From Vespa crabro (lineage: Eukaryota > Arthropoda > Insecta > Hymenoptera > Vespidae), in NCBI RefSeq assembly GCF_910589235.1, contig NC_060979.1, positions 1,240,001-1,304,000 on the forward strand: a stretch of DNA of 64,000 bases, in the 5' to 3' direction. Positions 25,419 to 38,919 of the stretch are shown piece after piece. Position 1 is the stretch's first letter; each line of letters begins with the position of its first letter. Under the pieces are notes generated by a model, which worked only from the letters and a program-made list of their open reading frames with translations, had not been told where the DNA came from and ran no database searches. The translations under genes were made by a program, and so were the position numbers.

Positions 25419-26834
25419 TTAAATAGTGATATGCAAATGTATCCAATCTAAATATTTTGCTATGTCAACATAGACAACATATTGTGTAAAATCACAGGAC
25501 ATTGTAATTTCATCTTGAATGGATCGTGAAACAATTCCACGTAATAAATAAGATCCATCATTCTTACGTATTAACAATCCACTTCCACTATCACCATTAC
25601 ACGGTCCATTATTGTTTTTAGAATCAGCACAAAAAGTACGATTTGACGTGAGAGTTACAAAAGCTGCATTGCTCCGAAGACAATCCTCTTGAGACATTAT
25701 TGTCATTCTGATCAATCGAGATTTATCCAAATAAGGATTAATTAAATCCTTGTGATCCCAAACAACAACATATCCTGTGGAACCGATTACGTCTTCTAAA
25801 TCATTCGATCCAGACCAAAGGCAAACTGGTCTAATAAATGGAGAAAAATTGACTGGATTTTTTAATATGATAATGGCGAGATCTCCATCAGCCGTTGGAT
25901 TTTTTAAATCATCCTTAAAGTCTGGATGTAATCTATATTCTTCTACTTTTCGATTGGTCAACTCTGTTTCATTCCAATTTCTTATATGATAATGTCCCAA
26001 AGAAACGACCATAGTATTTATTGGTACGATCACATTGTACATTTTTATACAGTGCGCTACTGTGATGACATGTTTGTTTGTAATCAAACTACCGACACAC
26101 TGCAAATCTAATTTATTTCTCATAACAAAAATAGCAGCCATCCAAGGCCATTGATCCATAGATATCTTCCTAGATGTAACAAGAGTATTATTACTAATGC
26201 GTTGACAACATTTATTAATTGATCCATTAGAAATGTTATAAGTATTGTCATCGTTGGAGGGAAATTGTAAGTCCAATGCTGGCTGTTCTTTTTCCAATGA
26301 TAAAATCAATGGAAATCGACATGGATTGGATAATAAAAAATCATTAAAACTTGGCACCACATTATCGTTGTTTCCTTGATTTTTAGATATCAATAATATT
26401 CTAGGTGGTAACAATATATGTTCCAAAAAAATTGACGTCACAATAATTCCTAATGATGGTGGAGCACTACAATATTCCTGATCGTTCAACCATATACCTG
26501 TTAATATCGGTATTGGTCGGTATATAGGAAAATAAACTAAATAATACAACGATCTGTTCTCTTGAATCGCTTTCACTGATTCTTCTAACGATTGCGCCAA
26601 TTTCAATCGACCATTATATTTAGTGGGTAACAATGCTGACACGGTTAATTTTATTTTCAAATGTAACGGAACATTTTTCGGCGGAGACGGTATTTTGATC
26701 TGTCCCATTGTTTCGATAGCATTGCTCCGAATGTAACGAAAAAATTTCGGGCATGGCGAATTAACGATCACCGGTTCATTCATTACATCCACCAACTGAA
26801 TCAGGAATACACATTTTCCAAAGTCCAGAATCAT
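25419..26834 (-). CDS. gd-like trypsin-fold serine protease
   Basis: A single 471-residue frame. The N-terminal half matches the gastrulation-defective N-terminal domain: SPCPKFFRY, IPSPPKN, LPTKYNGRLKLA, YFPIYRPIP. The C-terminal half (from about residue 225) is a chymotrypsin-fold domain with the full triad: His in ITVAHC, Asp in DGDLAIIIL, Ser in GPCNGDSGSG. The specificity pocket reads Gly rather than the trypsin Asp six residues before the catalytic Ser, and the usual GDSGG is GDSGS. In flies gd acts in the extracellular cascade that activates Toll; the role here is inferred from family only. The first Met gives only a weak signal peptide, so an upstream exon may exist: an acceptor-like TTGAATAG lies just before the Met, and a candidate donor GTAAGAATC near 27410. 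No lesions were seen. Confidence 0.85.
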   Translation of the reverse strand: MILDFGKCVFLIQLVDVMNEPVIVNSPCPKFFRYIRSNAIETMGQIKIPSPPKNVPLHLKIKLTVSALLPTKYNGRLKLAQSLEESVKAIQENRSLYYLVYFPIYRPIPILTGIWLNDQEYCSAPPSLGIIVTSIFLEHILLPPRILLISKNQGNNDNVVPSFNDFLLSNPCRFPLILSLEKEQPALDLQFPSNDDNTYNISNGSINKCCQRISNNTLVTSRKISMDQWPWMAAIFVMRNKLDLQCVGSLITNKHVITVAHCIKMYNVIVPINTMVVSLGHYHIRNWNETELTNRKVEEYRLHPDFKDDLKNPTADGDLAIIILKNPVNFSPFIRPVCLWSGSNDLEDVIGSTGYVVVWDHKDLINPYLDKSRLIRMTIMSQEDCLRSNAAFVTLTSNRTFCADSKNNNGPCNGDSGSGLLIRKNDGSYLLRGIVSRSIQDEITMSCDFTQYVVYVDIAKYLDWIHLHITI

Positions 26835-26993
26835 TTTAAGAATCTATTCAAATTACAAAATTAAAATTATGAATTACATGAATGATGACGATTAACGGAT
26901 CTTTTTTTTTTTTTTTAAGACAGTTAAAGAGATATGCACAGTACGAGACCATTCTTAATGATGATTCTAATTTTTTTTATTTTTATTAATGTA

Positions 26994-27053
<60 letters not shown>

Positions 27054-27163
27054 AGATAAAATGCAACAATTCGCACTTGTCAATTTTTAATTGACATCCG
27101 ATCGATCATTAACGTAACATCGAATTATTAATTTAATTCCTTGTGTTCTTTGATCAGATCTTT

Positions 27164-27214
<51 letters not shown>

Positions 27215-30200
27215 TTTAAATCGTTTAAATTTTCTTGTATTATCTATATATATATATATATATAAAAGAAAATAAAAAATTCCTTAGAATCGTTAAGCGT
27301 AAGATTTTAAGTGATACTCACTATAGAAGATAAAGCGTACTTATCGTTTTAAATGTTTAAATATTAGACAGAAATAGAATTCTCGATGTTAGTCCGATTT
27401 GATTCTTACGTTCGATGATGCAAAAAATGATGAAAAATCCATAGAAGATTCGAATGGTGGCACAGATAAGAATGACACTCGTTGAAAAATATTGATCACA
27501 CAATGAGTTATATTTTGCAACGTTTAAACCTTCGTAGAAATCGAACTTGAAAAGAAAAGAATTTATTATTTTAATCGATACTTAATAAATTGTTTACTTA
27601 CTAAGCAGTAAACTGTTTTTTGTTTTGACAGACACGAAATTGATAAATGTTTAAAACGTTTGTAACTTTTCGATATTGTAATCATTTTTATATTACGTTG
27701 TAAACTAATAATTAACTTGGTCCACGTTTTAATATTTTATTTATTCATGTCTTTTAATCTATATTTTTTTTTCGCTTCCTTTATCGAATTCTTAATAGTG
27801 TCTAATAGTAATTAATAGTTCTTAATTAATAGTATAAAATGATTTTTTTTCTAACGGAGTTTCTCAATTTCTTTTTTCTTTTTTTTCCCTTTTTTCTTTT
27901 TTTAACTTTTTTAAAACATCTATTAGAGAAGAAGACTTCTCTAATGTTACTTTTATAATTTTTCTTATGATTAGATATTGTGGATTAGTGTTATCAAAAA
28001 TCGATGCAACTTTTTTAATTATTTCTAAGTTCTCCTTGAAATATACCACCTAAATATTTTTATTATTTATGATAATACAGAAAGTATTTTTTACGTAATT
28101 TAAATCGTTTCAAAAGACGAAATCGAATTCAAGAAAATTTCTTTTTATAAATGTTAATTTTTAATTGAAACTTTTTTCAAGCCAGGCATTCATTTCTTTC
28201 CATCTTTTTTCATTTATGTCTTTCATTTACTTTTTTCCTTCTTTTTTTCATTCATGTTTTTAATTAATTTCTTTCGTTTTTACAACCGTATTTTTTATTT
28301 TTTCTTTTTCGTTCATTTCATTTATGTTTCTTATTCATTTTAACCATTCATGTTTGTAATTAACTTTGAAAAAAAGAAAATTTTTTTTCATTCTTTTCAT
28401 TCTTTCTTCCTTTTTCATTTTTCTCATTCATATTTTTTATTCACTTTTCATCTTTTCATTTATCTTATTCATTTTGTATTTTTTGTAAATAAATTATCAA
28501 TTCAAACTCTGTCATTATTTGAATGATAAGCATTTTAATAATTTAAAAGAATGAGAATTCAAAACATTTAATTGCTTGATATTCTCTTATCAAGTTACTT
28601 TATCAAGTTCGATCAGTTGTCGTCCACTGACATAACAGAACTCATGATTTGTTTGTCAAAACAAATTCTTTATAATTCCGCAATCTGGATAAAGTCAATA
28701 ATCGCTACGTAACAACACCGATAAAGCAACGATTGAAAAACACAAATAACGAACGCTTACAAAAGGACAAAGTAATAAAGATATTCTTACTTGAATAACG
28801 AAATTATATTGTTAATTATTACGCATATTATTGTTAATTATTATCAGTTAATATTCTAATTTCTATCTACGATTAAATAGACGAAATTGATACAATTATT
28901 ATGAAAATAATTATGAGTTCTTTTTTTTTTCTTTTACATTATATTTAAGTTTGAATATTTAATGAAAATTAAATTTAAACGATAGAATTTTTATTCGTCG
29001 AATCAAAATTATTTTTACGATCAAATATCATACTTTAAGAACAGTCCAGATAATGCAATAATTATAGATTTAAACGAAAAAAAAAAAAAAAAAAAAAAAA
29101 AAACTACGAAATAAGAAAGAACAAGCGAATCAAAAATGATTACTCAAAACTATTCTTTCTTTCCCTTTCATTTTTTTTTACGATTACAGTAAGCTCAATG
29201 ATGTAATCAAAATGATAGATCCAAAATCAAGAAATAGAAAGAAAAAAATAATCAAAAATAGAAAAAAATATTTTTGTTCATATTTTGCAAAAATTATATC
29301 GAAAAAAATGTACATATTGAGATCTTGGAATCATTAAAAGATTAGAAACTTATTGGAACAATTCTTTTTTAAAGTTTCAATACATTATCAATTTAATCGA
29401 TATCCCAAAAAAGAAAAAAAAGATATTTTTAAAAGTAAATACATGAAAAATTATAATATCAAGATAAAACTAAAAAATAATTTTAGATTTTTATAAAAAA
29501 AAAAGAAAATTAGATAATAATGTTTCATTTGTTTGTTTTATTTTTTCAATGACTTTACAATAATATTTATTTTCACGATTATAAACATAATCTTTAAATA
29601 TTATATTAATGCACTGCAATCATAAAAACAAATTCTTAATTAAATTCTTGATAAACATATTCTTAAATAAATTGACAAATTCTTAATAAATTATAATTTA
29701 ATGAAGAAGGAAAAAATATATTAGAAATAAATTACCTATCTTTTTAATTGAAAACAAAGAAAAAATATTGTGTATGAGTTTTGTTTATTATTGTTAAGTT
29801 TATCAATTAAAATATTTGAAAATCGATTTATATCTACGATATAATATGAGATCGAGTTACATTGTTGTATGATTTTTAAATTATTATTTTATCATCTACT
29901 TGATCGTATTATTATTCAAAAACAATTTTGTTTTTCAATATTTTAATATTTATACTATACTTCTTTTAATGTCCACTACTTTTCCCTATCATATACATTT
30001 AATAGTAATTTGTTAGATACAATTATTATGACTTTTCATTATTCGAGAAATAATGGAGGCTTATTTTCATAATAATTACTATATTATTTTTACTATTTAT
30101 TATTTGTTTTCGTAATTATTATCTTTTAATTATTTCTTATCCGTAACCATCTTAGAACGTCATATCTGAAATTAGAAATGATCAATTCGCATTTTGTAAA

Positions 30201-30343
30201 ACTACATTCCATTTATTAAATCGCAGTATAAATTTATTTCTAATTTTTGCAAAATTTATCATAGAAATATATATGATTGACGAGGATTAAATGTTTATAA
30301 AAAATATTATAGATATTATAAAAATATTATATTTATTATAAAT

Positions 30344-30383
<40 letters not shown>

Positions 30384-31029
30384 GACTATAATGATCGAAA
30401 GATTTTGAACGATTTATAAGAAAAATTATTATCTTATATTTATCTCAAGTATCAAGATAATAGAAGTGATTCTTTTTTTTGTAATGTCTTTTGTTCTGAT
30501 TCGTTATCGACTCGTAACTCTTAGAAATTCGTTTGATAGGATTTTTATAACTTTATCCATCGCTTGTAATATATTTCTTATACTGATGTAATTACATCGT
30601 TGCAGTTCATGATTTTTATAAATGTGTGAACGTGTGTATACGTTTTTATATTACGAAATTTTATGCGGTCTTTTTTTTTATATAATATGATATATGATAA
30701 TGTGATTCTACATATTTTATTAATGCTTTATATTTTTAATAAATAATTGGATATATTAATTTTTATATTTAAAATAAAATATTGGAATCGATGAGAGAAG
30801 TAAATGTTTAGTGATAAAACAATAAATAATAATGTAAAGAGTTCTATCTGCGTGGATATGTGTAAGATAATAATTTTTATTAATTTATTGCTAATTATTA
30901 AATAAATCTTTATTTATTTATTTTTCATTTTTCATGAAACATTGTCGTCGTTCTTCTTGATCTAAGTAAATACATATTTATTTAAAGATGATTGCTGCTG
31001 TGATTATGACAAGGCCTATGATAGAAAAT
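26835..31029. other. Low-complexity intergenic DNA
   Basis: About 4 kb dominated by homopolymers, AT microsatellites (27000-27050, 27178-27211, 30347-30380), a long A run (about 29079-29103) and a T-rich stretch at 28185-28475 in which TTTCATTCAT-like words recur. A possible upstream exon of the protease ends near 27410. No other gene was recognised. Confidence 0.5.
28185..28475. repeat. Degenerate TTTCATTCAT-type low-complexity tract
   Basis: Words such as CATTCATGTTT, CATTTATGTCTTTCATTT and TTTTTCATTC recur irregularly. It is simple-sequence expansion rather than a gene. Confidence 0.6.
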
Positions 31030-31746
31030 GAAACATTTATAGTGATAAACTTTTACCGTAAGAGCTATGTAAGTAAATTATTTTTATTTTATCACATGTT
31101 ATTTTTTTATGCTAGTAAATTTCTGCAGTTTTTGATTTATGATTTTATAATATTAGCTATTTTATAAAATACAAGAATTATTATATTTATATTATTAAAT
31201 TAAAGAAAAAATTACAAATACAAACTATTTAATCTTATTGAATTTTCAACTAGATAATTAACATTTTTAATAAAAAAAAATTATATATTATATTTTTGTA
31301 TTAATTTAAAACAAAGAATATATTTTACATAGCAAGTGTACTTTGTGTATGTAACTATATATCACAACAGATTAATAGTGTAATTTTCTTTCTATTTTTA
31401 TTTCTATAGTTTGAATAAATCTTATCCAGTCCCAAGAAAAGGTTGTGTCAGGTTTGCATCAGGATTGTGGCAAAGTGTATTGTAAATAATTCTGGAACAA
31501 CTTTGATCAATGCCTGATGTATATTTGATACTACACTAACATCTGTTTATAAAACTTGCTTATGTGTAACTATAAGGAATTCAAAAGATTGGAAGTGAAA
31601 CACTGGAGATCAATTTAAAAATAAAGAAGGTAAAAAATGTAAATTTTCATTCTTAACGTTTCAATACTTTTGTATATCCTTATCAAATATTATAATATTT
31701 AATATCTATAATAATAATTATGACATCTATTTTTCAATATATAAAA

Positions 31747-31789
<43 letters not shown>

Positions 31790-32234
31790 GTGTGCGTGTT
31801 TATATATATATATATATATTGGTTACAATCAATATTATTTATTTTTTATATTCCTTTTTTGAAAGAATTGCAATAATTAATTTATGATATAATTAGATTG
31901 AAATTTATATTAATTACGTTTGAAAATATAAATAATATATTGTTTCAGACAATCATTGGTTAAGCTTGTTTAATATGTAAAACTAAAATGTTATATCTAT
32001 GTATGTGATAATTTTTCAAACTATTAAGTATCAATGTTAGAAGAACTATTACCATCAGACAACATATTGATAATTTTTTGTAACTTCTTAAACTTTTACA
32101 ATTAGTAAAATGTTTTAGCAATTTTCTAACTTTTATGAAGATTCCATACGTCAAGTTCAATATTATTGCATAGATTTGAAACGAATAAGTACAAAGAATA
32201 ACTTAACTTTTTATAGCATTATATAACTTTTAAG

Positions 32235-32308
<74 letters not shown>

Positions 32309-32400
32309 TGTTTTAGTTTTATTTCATTTTATCGGCACAAATTTTTAATTGTTCTTTCATATCCGAAGTGTCCATTGTTTTCTAAGTTTTATCCATGCTT
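31030..32400. repeat. 1.3-kb low-copy direct repeat, copy B
   Basis: Partner of 2840-4210. This copy has gained TA runs (31750-31786, 31803-31820) and a CA run (32236-32288). The minus strand holds a 66-codon frame at 31960-32160 with a hydrophobic stretch (CCLMVIVLLTLIL), and the segment near 31010-31060 reads FSIIGLVIITAAIIF. Both look like membrane segments, but copy A has no matching open frame, so no gene is claimed. Confidence 0.65.
32236..32309. repeat. CA then TA microsatellite
   Basis: About 26 CA units followed directly by about 10 TA units, absent from the sister repeat near 4090. Confidence 0.92.
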
Positions 32401-33679
32401 AGTTTATTATATTAGTGTAAGTAATATTATAATATTATATAATTTTGTTGTACGAAATTGTTCTTTGAAATTGGATTATAAAGGATTAATGAACAATTGT
32501 TATATATACTGATTGTATATACAATATTATTACTTTTATAACCTATACGAATTATTGAATATATATATTATATTTCATCTAAATATTTTATGAATATAAA
32601 ATACAGTTCACTGAAAAAATCTTATAAGAAAAATGCAATGACATCAGAATTTCGGATTTTATAATTATAACAGGAATATAATATAAAATAAAAAAAGAAA
32701 TAAAAGAAATAAAATAAAGAAAAAATAAACAAAATGTTTAATTAAGACATTAAAATTTATAAAAAAAAATTAATTATTCCAATCAATAATAGTTAAATAT
32801 TCAAAGATATATCAATTTAAAAGTTATTATATAATAAAGATGATTTTATTTAATCATAATAGATTTTTATTTCAAGCAATAAAAACATAAAATAAAATAA
32901 TAGAAATAGGTAATTATAATTAAAATACAAGAAGTTAAAAAGAGAAAACAAACAATGTATAAACAAACAATGTATAAAACAATGTATAAATTATTAAGAA
33001 AGGAGTACAAAGCTAATGAATGAGTACATATACATTATTGTTATTTAGGTAAAATATGAATTTATTATAATTATCAAATGAAATGAAATTGACCATTTCA
33101 AGTATTATTATATTGTAGAAAACTATTACTCTACATAGCTTATGTTATAATTAATATAAACCTACTAATAAAAAGAATTTATTATTGTGTAATTTATTAT
33201 TATTTCTTATTCTCGCATAATGCATTTTAATGTACTTATTTTTTCTTTTTTTATTACAGAACACTGGAATAAAATATTTTATATTAAAGATCTTATGTAA
33301 ACAAAATAATACCTGTGAATACATAGGATACAATCAGTATAGATTTTTATTATAATTTATGTACTTCTTGCTTCATTTTTTATCATTCACAAATCATTGA
33401 AAAATTAAATTTTCTGTACTTTTTGAAATATTTGTATTTAGATAAAATAAAAAAAAGGTTTTGTATATCCACTATAGGTCAGAGATATTTTAGGTTATCT
33501 CTTAATTCACGATAATGTTTTCATCTTCACTTGAAAATCACAGTTATTCGTCTTGTTATTTCTTTTTCTTATTAATTAATAAACAAAGCACAACAATAAA
33601 TATCTGATTATTTCTATATTTTTAATGATTACATTCTAACGAAGAAAAAATTCAGCAAAAAACTAAAAAAAAAAAAAAG
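32401..33679. other. Intergenic stretch, no gene seen
   Basis: AT-rich, with small direct repeats of AACAATGTATAAA near 32953-32990. No coding structure or RNA gene was recognised. Confidence 0.5.
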
Positions 33680-33780
33680 CAATGGCGCTAGTGACGCTGA
33701 AATAATAAAGTGTTCCTATTGGTGCGTCAAATTAACCAATCTACTGTCGTGTCGACTTATCCATTGGAGAACGAAAATAA
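33680..33780 (+). promoter_or_regulatory. Probable RFC1 promoter with CCAAT boxes
   Basis: Three CCAAT-type boxes fall within 50 bases: ATTGG at 33718-33722, CCAAT at 33736-33740 and ATTGG at 33763-33767. The local GC content is higher than the surroundings. The block lies about 420 bases upstream of the RFC1 start codon, as expected for a TATA-less housekeeping promoter. The start site itself is not visible from sequence. Confidence 0.5.
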
Positions 33781-34187
33781 TAGAAAATAAAACCATAACC
33801 TAACATATTTTAACGACTAAATTGTTAAAGGAATATTATAGATATAATAAACCTTTTGTAAAAGTAAATTTAATTTTTCAAGAAACATATATAACATTTT
33901 GTTTTCTTTTTTATTATAATTAATTCAATTTAGTTGGACTTATAATATAATTTTTTTTTATTACTGATACTAGCCGATCCTTCCTTTAACCAATAATACG
34001 TCTCGTTAAAATACTACCGTATTTGTATTTTTTTTTTTTTGAATAGAATTTCGTCGAAATTCATGTTGGGCAGTTTATAATGATTTGTTGAATTATAATT
34101 AGATTTTTGTTTGTTTTTTTTTTTATTAAAAATACATGTAATTATAAGACTGAATATTTTGTTCATCTTATATATTAACTGTTAACA

Positions 34188-37100
34188 ATGCCACGTGTAA
34201 GTCTATTTGTTATTTCATAATAGATTTATAATTATGCCGACTATGATAGGTTATGTTATATTTTTATTATTAATGTCTGATTTTAAATACTATTAATTTG
34301 TTTTCACTTTTTTAGGATATACGATCTTATTTTACTTGTACTACTAAAAAACCTACAAATCAATCTACGGATAAATCTACGGATAAATCTACGGATAAAT
34401 CTACGGTTAAATCTACTGTCAAAAAGAAAAAAAGAGCAATAATCTCATCTGACGAAGAGGACACAAAATCATGTGCTGTGGTAAAACGTACCAAGGTTGT
34501 ATTTTTTTTTTATCATCCTTTGTGCATTATATTTCACTATAGTAGCTCTCCGTTAGATATTCTTATAAAACGATATACCAAAATAGTGGCTTTCCGCTAA
34601 ATAATTTTTTAAAACAAAATAACATAATTATTATAATAGCTTTCTTCTTTATCTTGCAGTTCTTTATTTGAAAATCATATAGATTTATGTTGCAGATGAA
34701 GAATGAGAATGTCTTTGATTTATATTTATTTCTTCAAAAGATACTTTGATAACTATTAAATGACATTAAAAAGAATTTATATCTTTATTATTCTATGATA
34801 GTACATTTTCTTGTCTTGATATACTAATATCATTAATATACATTCTGTGATAGAGCTGTTTATTCAGCTGTTTATACAACTCCACGGTTAACTCTATCAT
34901 AAAAAAAAAAAAAAATCAATATTTGAATGACAATCATTGGGAACTTATATGAGATGATTATTTCATTAATAGTTGATTTATTTTGTTGCTTATTTTATTA
35001 ATTGGACTAATTAAATTATTTTTTTTTTCAGTTGACAAAGAAAATTAACAAGCATCATCTTTTATCTGATTCTGATGATGAAGTTCAAATAGTGTCAAAT
35101 ACTAAAAATGAAAAGGCTGAAGTCCAATTGATTAATGATACACAAAATGTATCTCATATAACAAATAAACCGGTAAGCACAATTTCGCCAGCAGAAATGT
35201 TTAGTAAAACATCAGTGACACGAGAAACAATGCCAAGAGTGAAAAAGAAGCCAAAGACAAAGGTAAATTTTGTATTACATTACAAAAGCATGTAAAATGA
35301 TGACGTTGTAAACATAATTGATTTACAGGAAGCTAAAACTCATTTAGATGACGAGTTTGAGTTTACATTGAGCAAGTTAGATACAACAATAATTGAAAAA
35401 GAATATTTACAAGGTGTCAAAGAAAATGGTAAGAAATGTATATACATACACATATTTTGTACACTTTTAATAATTTTATTAAAATAAATTCTACATTTAT
35501 CTATATTTTATATTAGAATATGAAAACAAAGAAGACGATAAGAAAGATAAAAAAGATAATAAGATAGATGATCAGATAGAAAGTGAAAAAAGTAATACTT
35601 CAAATAAAGAGAAGAAGCATAATATGTCTGTTGATGATGAAATATCTTATAAAAAAGAAGATATAAAACAAAAAGATAAATCTTCTAGTAATAAAGAATT
35701 TTCTTTAACCAATGTAGAACATAATATTGATAAAAGAATAAAAAATTCTTCTAAAAAATCATTGAAACGTACTAAACATACTTCTGCGATAGAAATTGAA
35801 CCTAAAAGATTGAAAAAAGAGAATGCTAATAGTTCAATGTCAGATGAATATGAAGAAAGGATTCAAATGAAAAAACAAAATTCAATATTATATCAGAAAT
35901 ATCTTCAAAGAGGTGGTGCAAGAAATCCTGGTTCTAAGGAAGTTCCACAGGTAAATAATATACTTTTATATACTTTTAATATATACTATAATAATACTTT
36001 TTAATTATTAAATTTGGATATAGATAATAATAATATTATTGAAATAAATGAAAATGTTACTATTATATACACCTATACAAATACCCTTTATGTAGTCTTC
36101 AGAGATAATAAATAATATAATAATATTAATTGAAGGGCGCAGAATATTGCTTAGCAGGTCTAAGTTTTGTAATAACAGGTGTTTTGGATTCGTTAGAAGA
36201 TAATGAAGCTAAAGAATTAATTACAAAATATGGTGGTCGTATCTTGCATCAAGTATCAAAAAATACAGATTATCTGATAGTAGGAGAAGAATATGGACCT
36301 GCAAAGATGGCAAAGGTATCCAAATGTGTTTATTTTAAAAAATATTAATTTCTTTTACTATAATTAAAAATCCATTCACATTTTTAAGGCCAATGAGTTA
36401 AAGATAAAGAAAATATCTGAAGATGACTTGTTGGAATTTATAAGAACAAGACCTAAAGGAAAAGCTGAAGATGTAAAGCAATCAAAGCGTGCAAAATCAA
36501 AAGAAAAACCAATGTCAAAGGTTGAACCCTCTGCAATATCAAAACCACAGAAAAATGTGAAAGAAACAATGGAACCTATAAAAAGTACAGTGGAACTTGT
36601 GAAAGAAACAACGATACCTGTGAAGGAAACAACGAAAACTGTGAAAGAAACAACAAAATCTGTAGAGGAAACAGCAGAATCTGTTAAAGAAACAGAAAAA
36701 CATGTAAAACATACACAGTCTTCAGTAACGAAATTAGATACTAAAGTAGCAAATGTAAGTAACAATACAATGTTTATATTATTTATTTATTTTAATATAA
36801 ATATTTTAATATTATTAATTCTTTTGGATTATATAGAATGCTATAATAACGGAGAATTGTGAAGTATTAGTTGATAAATATAGACCGAAAACTATGAAAC
36901 AAATATTAGGACAACAAGGGGATAAAAGTTCTGCGAAGAAGTTATATACTTGGTTATTAAATTGGCATAAAAATCAAAATGGAACTAAAAAACATACCAA
37001 ACCTAGTAAGATTATTCTTTATTATTTAAATGTATACAAATATTTATACATTTGTATATAATTGTAATATCTAACTGTATTTTCTTTTATGAGGTCCCTG

Positions 37101-38866
37101 GGCAAAAAATGATGATGGAGCATTTTTCAAAGCTGCTCTATTATCTGGACCACCCGGTATTGGTAAAACTACTACTGCTCAGGTTGTATCTAATGAATTA
37201 GGTTTCGATCTGTTAGAATTTAATGCTTCTGATACAAGAAGCAAGAAACTTTTAAAAGAAGAAGTTTCTGAAATTCTATCGAATACAACAATAAAGAATT
37301 ACTTTAGTAGTAAGTATTTTTTCTTTACATTGTTCTTTTTGTTCTTAATACAGTTAAATTTTATATTTACCATGTAATATCATTTAGATCAAAAAGGAGA
37401 AGGAAAAGTTAAACATGTATTATTAATGGATGAAGTTGATGGTATGGCTGGTAATGAGGATCGTGGAGGTTTGCAGGAATTAGTCAGCTTAATCAAATCT
37501 ACAGATGTACCAATAATTTGTATTTGCAATGACCGGAATAATCCAAAAATGAGAACCCTCTCCAATTATACATTTGATCTCAGATTTCAAAAACCAAGAT
37601 TAGAGCAAATCAGGGTATGAAGTAAAGATATATGTATATAATATAATTATACTATATTATATTTAAATTAAAAATTTTTTCTTAGGCAGCAATGAAGTCA
37701 ATATGTTATAAAGAAAATATAAAAATATCAACAGAACAACTCGATCGTTTAATTGAATCAACCAATCAAGATATTCGTCAAGTGATTAATCATTTATCAT
37801 TATTAAATGAAAAATCTGATAATGTAACAAAGACAGAGAGTAAACCAAATAAAGATTTAAAATTGGGTCCTTGGGACGTAGTGAAAAAGGTTTTAAGTTT
37901 TGAGGAACACAAAAATATGAGTATTAATGAAAAAAGTGATCTTTTCTTTCATGATTATAATATAGCATCATTGTTTGTGCAAGAAAATTATCTTTCAGTT
38001 ATACCTGCAGCACCAAAGTTTGTATAAAAAATATATTATTTTTGATTAATTTCTATTTTACATATATATATATATATAAATATATGTATGCACATTTTTA
38101 GAACTGAATTATTAGAAAGAGTTGCACAAGCTGCAGAGAGTATAGCATTAGGAGATGATATAGAAAAAGAAATTCGAAGTAACAATGCTTGGTCTCTTCT
38201 GCCAATTCAAGCTTGTTTTTCTTCAGTTATTCCTGGTAATATGATGTCCGGAGATATAAAAAATCAAATTAATTTTCCATCCTGGCTTGGGTGTAACTCA
38301 AAAAAGAATAAATTTGATAGGTTAATTTTATCATTTATTTTATTTAATTTTAATAGATATATTCATTGTAATATATAAATTCATTATTTTAGATTATTGC
38401 AAGAGATTACTGTACACACACGTTTAAGTACTGGTGCGAATAAGGCAGCTATCAATTTAGATTATTTAAATCATATAAAAGATGCAATTATTAAACCTTT
38501 GGTTAACAATGGTACTGAAGGAGTAGATGAAGCGGTTAATGTTATGAACCATTATCATTTATTAAGGTATTTATTATTTTTCATTTAAATTTGTATATAT
38601 ACATATTTGTACATAGAAATCTGAAAGTATAAATGAATTAATATGTTAATTATGTTATTATATGTGTTAATATAATTAATTGTTTAAAAATTTATATCAG
38701 AGAGGATTTAGATTCCTTAAATGAAGTTTCTTTGTGGCCAGGACAACGTAATTCACTTCAAGCTGTTGATAGTAAGGTAAATTGAATTTATATATTTGTA
38801 TATTGCTTCTAATTTATAAATAGTATAAAATAGTTATAAATAGTAATAAACTAATTTATAAATTAT

Positions 38867-38919
<53 letters not shown>

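Noticed and set aside
36376..36765. 129-codon open frame antisense to RFC1 exon 7
   Set aside because: It is the mirror of the VKETT repeat (Ser/Phe/Thr-rich low complexity) and lies wholly over a confirmed exon.
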